Assembly: GCA_024398815.1 (NCBI GenBank)
Contig: JAKSIL010000014.1
Location: forward strand, 17,128-81,127
Direction: 5' to 3'
Source: Fibrobacter sp.
GTDB lineage: Bacteria; Fibrobacterota; Fibrobacteria; Fibrobacterales; Fibrobacteraceae
Length of the DNA: 64,000 nucleotides
Shown: one piece after another, positions 60,182-64,000 of the stretch
Layout of the letters: every line of letters begins with the position of its first letter
How positions within the stretch are numbered: the first letter of the stretch is position 1
Notes under the pieces: generated by a model
Told to the model about the DNA's origin: nothing
Databases searched by the model: none
What the model saw: only the letters and a program-made list of their open reading frames with translations
Made by a program: the position numbers and the translations under genes

Positions 60182-61033
60182 ATGAAATGGATCATCAAGT
60201 ATCTTACTTCTTCCATCGGTAAGAAGCAGATCATGGGATGTACAGGTGCGTTCCTCGCTCTGTTCGTCCTGGGCCACATGTGTGGTAACTTTCAACTTTT
60301 GAACTTCGACCAGGCTTCTGCCCAGGCATCCTACAATGCCTACACGGAATTCCTGACCGGCTTCAACCCGCTCCACTTCCCGGTAAAGTTGATTTACCTC
60401 ATCGAACTGGTGCTCGTGGCCGCTTTCGCCATCCACATCTTCCTCGCAGTGACGCTCAAAATCGAAAACAAGAAGGCTCGTGGCGACATGGGTTACGAAG
60501 TCAACGCTCGCAAGGGTAAGAAGACTTTCGCAACGTTCACCATGATCTGGTCCGGCCTCTTTGTTGTTGGCTTCCTCGTCCAGCACCTTTCCACTCTCAA
60601 GTTCGGTGAACACTACCTGTACATGAACGCCGACGGCGTCATCGTCCGCGACATGTGGCTCACCACCATCCAGATGTTCGCCAATCCGTTCTGGGCTGGC
60701 TTCTATGTTGTGAGCATGTTCGTTGTGGGTCTCCACTTCTTCCATGCCATCGCTTCTGCCTTCCAGACTCTCGGTATCGCCCACCAGAAGTGGACTCCGA
60801 TTATCGACATCTTCGGCATGGTCTACAGCGTCGTCATCGCCCTCGGCTTTGGCGTTACCGCTGCCGCTGCTTTCTATCTCAGCAACCAGCCTGCAACCCA
60901 GGACCTCATCAAGAAGTCCCGTGACCTGCAGCCCCAGTACGAACAGCAGGAAAAGGCCAAGGCCGCCGAAAAGGCCGCCTTCGTTATTCCTTCTGTCGGT
61001 GAAGTTCAAGTTTCTTTCAACATTGAAAAGTAA
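60182..61033 (+). CDS. sdhC: Succinate dehydrogenase/fumarate reductase cytochrome b subunit
   Basis: A 283-residue membrane subunit with five hydrophobic segments that binds heme and quinone and anchors the A and B subunits. It begins [37 protein letters not shown], and heme-ligand-type histidines ([32 protein letters not shown]) are seen in the membrane segments. It resembles the single-anchor (B-type) enzymes of Bacteroides and Wolinella. AAGGAGACAAACTCA gives a strong ribosome-binding site. As a succinate producer the organism probably uses the complex as fumarate reductase (inference). Confidence 0.92.
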   Translation: MKWIIKYLTSSIGKKQIMGCTGAFLALFVLGHMCGNFQLLNFDQASAQASYNAYTEFLTGFNPLHFPVKLIYLIELVLVAAFAIHIFLAVTLKIENKKARGDMGYEVNARKGKKTFATFTMIWSGLFVVGFLVQHLSTLKFGEHYLYMNADGVIVRDMWLTTIQMFANPFWAGFYVVSMFVVGLHFFHAIASAFQTLGIAHQKWTPIIDIFGMVYSVVIALGFGVTAAAAFYLSNQPATQDLIKKSRDLQPQYEQQEKAKAAEKAAFVIPSVGEVQVSFNIEK

Positions 61034-61044
61034 GGAGACCACTA

Positions 61045-62958
61045 ATGATTCTTGATTCTAAAATCCCCAGTGGTTCCATTGAAGAAAAGTGGACCAAGCA
61101 CAAGTTTGAACTCAAGCTCGTGAACCCCTCCAACAAGCGCAAGTTCACGGTCCTCGTCGTGGGTACCGGCCTTGCCGGTGCTTCCGCTGCCGCTTCCCTC
61201 GCAGAACTCGGCTACAACGTCAAGTCCTTCTGCATCCAGGATAGCCCGCGTCGTGCTCACTCCATCGCTGCCCAGGGCGGTATCAACGCTGCCAAGGGTT
61301 ACAAGAACGATGGCGACTCCGTCTACCGTCTTTTCTACGATACCGTCAAGGGTGGTGACTTCCGCGCTCGCGAAGCCAACGTTCACCGCTTGGCCGAAAA
61401 CTCCAACCTCATCATCGACCAGTGCGTGGCCCAGGGTGTTCCGTTCGGCCGCGAATACGGTGGCCTCCTCGACAACCGTTCCTTCGGTGGTACTCAGGTT
61501 TCCCGTACGTTCTACGCTCGTGGCCAGACGGGTCAGCAGCTCTTGCTCGGTGCCTACCAGGCTCTTATGCGCCAGGTTGCCGCCGGTAAGGTCAAGATGT
61601 TCCCCCGCCGCGAAATGATGGACCTTGTCGTTGTCGATGGCAAGGCTCGCGGTATCATCGTCCGTAACCTCATCACTGGCGAACTCGAAAGCCACGTGGG
61701 TGACGCAGTATGTCTTTGCACCGGCGGTTACGGTAACGTCTACTACCTTTCCACCAACGCTCAGGGTTCCAACGTGACGGCTGCCTTCCGTGCTTACAAG
61801 AAGGGCGCTGCATTCGCTAACCCGTGCTACACTCAGATTCACCCGACTTGCATTCCTCGCCACGGCGACCTGCAGTCCAAGCTCACCTTGATGAGTGAAT
61901 CCCTCCGTAACGATGGTCGTATTTGGGTTCCGAAGAAGGTCGGCGATACTCGCTCTCCGGACCAGATTCCTGAAGAAGATCGTTACTACTACCTCGAAGA
62001 GAAGTACCCGAGCTTCGGTAACCTCGTCCCGCGTGACGTGGCCAGCCGTAACGCCAAGCAGGTTTGCGACGCCGGTATGGGCGTTGGCAACACCAAACTC
62101 GCCGTTTACCTCGACTTCGCCGACGCTATCAAGCGCATGGGCGTTGCCGGCGTTAGCGCCAAGTATGGCAACCTCTTCCAGATGTACGAAAAGATTACCG
62201 ACGAAGACCCGTACAAGGTTCCGATGCGTATCTTCCCGGCCATCCACTACACCATGGGCGGCCTCTGGGTTGACTACGATCTTATGTCTACCATCCCGGG
62301 TTGCTTCGTCCTCGGTGAAGCAAACTTCTCCGACCACGGTGCAAACCGCCTCGGCGCTTCTGCTCTTATGCAGGGCCTCTCCGATGGTTACTTCGTGATT
62401 CCGTTCACCATCGGCGGCTACTTCGCCGGCACGAAGCTCGAAAAGGTTTCCGAATCCGACCCGGCCTTCGAAGACTGCAAGAAGCAGACTGCTGAAAAGA
62501 TTCACAAGCTCTTGAGCATCAAGGGTCATCGCACTGTGAACGACATCCACCGTGAACTCGGTAACATCATGTGGGAATACGTGGGCATGGCTCGTAACGA
62601 AGCCGGTCTTAAGACAGCCCTCGAAAAGATTCCTGCTCTCCGCGACGAATTCTGGCACAACGTCAACGTCGTCGGCTCCGAAGGTTCCTTCAACCAGAAC
62701 CTCGAACGTGCCGGCCGCGTGGCTGACTTCCTCGAATTTGCCGAAGTTCTCACTCTCGACGCTCTCCATCGTAAAGAATCCTGCGGCGGCCACTTCCGTG
62801 AAGAAAGCCAGACTGCAGAAGGCGAAGCAAAGCGCGACGACGAAAACTTCTGCTACGTGGGCGCTTGGGAATACAAGGGCGACGGTGTCGCACCTGAACT
62901 CTCCAAGGAACCCCTCACATTCGACTATTGCCATCTTGCAACAAGGAGCTACAAATAA
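61045..62958 (+). CDS. sdhA: Succinate dehydrogenase/fumarate reductase flavoprotein subunit
   Basis: The catalytic subunit with covalent FAD, interconverting fumarate and succinate. At 637 residues it matches the B-type family. [20 protein letters not shown] is the FAD-binding dinucleotide fold; His72 in [12 protein letters not shown] is the expected FAD-linked histidine; [17 protein letters not shown] and the Arg region [16 protein letters not shown] complete the active site. GGAGACCACTA precedes the ATG. Codon use is strongly biased, as for glyA. Its stop overlaps the ATG of the next gene (TAATG). Confidence 0.97.
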   Translation: MILDSKIPSGSIEEKWTKHKFELKLVNPSNKRKFTVLVVGTGLAGASAAASLAELGYNVKSFCIQDSPRRAHSIAAQGGINAAKGYKNDGDSVYRLFYDTVKGGDFRAREANVHRLAENSNLIIDQCVAQGVPFGREYGGLLDNRSFGGTQVSRTFYARGQTGQQLLLGAYQALMRQVAAGKVKMFPRREMMDLVVVDGKARGIIVRNLITGELESHVGDAVCLCTGGYGNVYYLSTNAQGSNVTAAFRAYKKGAAFANPCYTQIHPTCIPRHGDLQSKLTLMSESLRNDGRIWVPKKVGDTRSPDQIPEEDRYYYLEEKYPSFGNLVPRDVASRNAKQVCDAGMGVGNTKLAVYLDFADAIKRMGVAGVSAKYGNLFQMYEKITDEDPYKVPMRIFPAIHYTMGGLWVDYDLMSTIPGCFVLGEANFSDHGANRLGASALMQGLSDGYFVIPFTIGGYFAGTKLEKVSESDPAFEDCKKQTAEKIHKLLSIKGHRTVNDIHRELGNIMWEYVGMARNEAGLKTALEKIPALRDEFWHNVNVVGSEGSFNQNLERAGRVADFLEFAEVLTLDALHRKESCGGHFREESQTAEGEAKRDDENFCYVGAWEYKGDGVAPELSKEPLTFDYCHLATRSYK

Positions 62959-63734
62959 TGAGCGGCTTGAATTTAACATTGAAGATTTGGCGTCAGAAGG
63001 ATGCCAAGACCAAGGGTCAGTTCGAAACTGTAAAGATCAACGATGTTTCTCCGGACATGTCCTTCCTCGAAATGCTGGACATCGTGAACGAAGAACAGAT
63101 GAAGCAGGGCAAGGAAGGCTTCGCCTTCGACCACGACTGCCGCGAAGGTATTTGTGGCATGTGCTCTCTCGTCATCAACGGTATGCCGCACGGCCCTGAC
63201 CATGCCACTACCACTTGCCAGTTGCACATGCGCAAGTTCAAGGATGGCGACACCATCGTTATCGAACCGTGGCGCGCCTCCGCATTCCCGGTCATCCGTG
63301 ACTGCGCCGTTGACCGTACCGCTTTCGACCGCATCATCCAGGCTGGCGGCTTCGTTTCCGTCAACACCGGTGCCGCTCCTGAAGCTTCCGTGATTCCTGT
63401 CCCGAAGGCTGATGCCGACCGCGCCTTCGACGCTGCCGCTTGCATTGGCTGTGGCGCCTGCGTCGCTGCATGTAAGAACGCTTCCGCTATGCTCTTCGTT
63501 TCTGCCAAGGTCGCTCACCTGAGCTTCCTCCCGCAGGGCAAGGTCGAAGCAAAGAAGCGCGTGCTTGCCATGGTCGCACAGATGGACAAGGAAGGCTTCG
63601 GCAACTGCACGAACCTTTACGAATGCCAGGCTGCCTGCCCGAAGGGTATCACCGTCGATTACATCGCCAAGATGAACCGCGAATACCTCATGGCAACAGC
63701 CACCTACGCCGAAAAGGTGTACGGCAAGGATTGA
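62958..63734 (+). CDS. sdhB: Succinate dehydrogenase/fumarate reductase iron-sulfur subunit
   Basis: A 258-residue electron-transfer subunit. The [2Fe-2S] site is in [18 protein letters not shown] ... TTTCQ, the [4Fe-4S] site in [15 protein letters not shown] and the [3Fe-4S]/third cluster in [15 protein letters not shown]. The ATG at 62958 was chosen (overlapping the flavoprotein stop by one base) because it gives the standard family start; an in-frame ATG at 62928 lies inside the upstream gene. Confidence 0.96.
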   Translation: MSGLNLTLKIWRQKDAKTKGQFETVKINDVSPDMSFLEMLDIVNEEQMKQGKEGFAFDHDCREGICGMCSLVINGMPHGPDHATTTCQLHMRKFKDGDTIVIEPWRASAFPVIRDCAVDRTAFDRIIQAGGFVSVNTGAAPEASVIPVPKADADRAFDAAACIGCGACVAACKNASAMLFVSAKVAHLSFLPQGKVEAKKRVLAMVAQMDKEGFGNCTNLYECQAACPKGITVDYIAKMNREYLMATATYAEKVYGKD

Positions 63735-64000
63735 TAAGCCGAGTGAAGCGGTCGCCAAGCTTGCTTGTGCGACCATTTCCGAGGCGACAATCCTGCGCTG
63801 GAGCCACGAAATGGCGAAAGCGCCAGGACTAATAGGGAACGGGCGTCCGCGCCTCTCCTGATGTCATCCCCGCGAAGACGGGGATCTCACATTGAAAAAA
63901 GGACCGCAGCGATGCGGCCCTTTTTGCGTATAAATAAAAGAATTAGGCTTATGTGTCAAAAGGATACCTGAAAACAGGTATCTTTTCCATTAAGTGTCAT
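63735..64000. terminator. Non-coding end region with repeats and two hairpin terminators
   Basis: After sdhB there is a CATCCCCGC...GCGGGGATC palindromic unit at about 63862-63888 and a strong terminator, AAAAAGGACCGCA / TGCGGCCCTTTTT (63896-63926). A second hairpin, AGGATACCTG / CAGGTATCTTTT (about 63960-63986), probably belongs to the next gene beyond the window. Short open frames here come from the repeats and are not considered genes. Confidence 0.7.

Noticed and set aside
61042..62979. 645-codon open frame on the minus strand opposite sdhA
   Set aside because: Shadow of the GC3-biased sdhA gene, whose family motifs are unmistakable; the antisense product lacks recognisable domains.
63765..63971. 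68-codon open frame at the window end
   Set aside because: Consists of repeat and terminator sequence, no ribosome-binding site or domain.
1..64000. tRNA/rRNA genes, integrase, IS elements with inverted ends
   Set aside because: I looked for tRNA-like T-loops, rRNA segments and transposase motifs on both strands and saw none; the Rpn gene is the only mobile-element-associated family present.

Overview
The window looks like a chromosomal segment of a Fibrobacter-type rumen or gut bacterium. The support is family content, not a marker gene: a TIGR02147-type protein (a paralogous family I know from Fibrobacter), several lipoproteins with the 'ACGDD' lipobox context and Ser-rich linkers, multidomain secreted pectin-degrading enzymes with C-terminal sorting-like tails, and a three-subunit fumarate reductase/succinate dehydrogenase. 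No tRNA, rRNA, CRISPR array or integrase was seen.

Layout. 1-8957: housekeeping and envelope genes: a truncated uracil-DNA glycosylase overlapping a THUMP-like methyltransferase, a GH53 galactanase lipoprotein, a membrane HD-GYP protein, and a minus-strand group yihY / outer-membrane-like protein / UvrA paralogue. 9416-20366: a pectin (rhamnogalacturonan-I) locus with a PL11 lyase, two CE12 acetylesterases, a TIGR02147 regulator-like gene, a PL1-fold lipoprotein and a LamG-like lipoprotein. A shared 15-bp motif lies in front of the first gene and in front of the TIGR02147 gene. 20504-23930: glyA, then a repeat-rich spacer, then an Rpn-family PD-(D/E)XK nuclease gene whose 3' third is duplicated in tandem.

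24107-46480: a large surface-polysaccharide locus. The first half (ugd, epimerase, GT2, flippase, GT56-like, EpsG-like polymerase, secreted PslG-like hydrolase, GT4) is very AT-rich from about 25.5 to 35.2 kb. It ends at a minus-strand acyltransferase whose 5' end carries a C9-A10 run, a candidate phase-variation switch. The second half (35204-46480) is a cassette not typical of polysaccharide loci: a DegT aminotransferase and a DegT-like protein, a TIM-barrel protein, two ATP-grasp ligases, a citrate-lyase-like C-C lyase, a two-subunit class-I fumarase-like hydro-lyase, an acyltransferase, a D-2-hydroxyacid dehydrogenase and an MmgE/PrpD protein. I infer that it makes an unusual (hydroxy)carboxylic acid and attaches it to an amino sugar or similar acceptor.

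46467-64000: a CotH-like lipoprotein, desulfoferrodoxin, a helical-repeat protein, an ABC ATPase, a tamB-tamA pair, a PPIase lipoprotein, ndk and the frd/sdh C-A-B operon.

The strongest points for follow-up are: (1) the Rpn gene and its partial copy both keep an in-frame internal GTG behind a near-consensus Shine-Dalgarno, the arrangement expected for an intragenic antitoxin, with the copy as a possible free-standing version; (2) the carboxylate/ATP-grasp cassette; (3) the C9-A10 tract; (4) palindromic repeat units inserted in frame inside ugd and the uvrA-like gene. All functional statements come from reading the sequence by eye; no database search was run.
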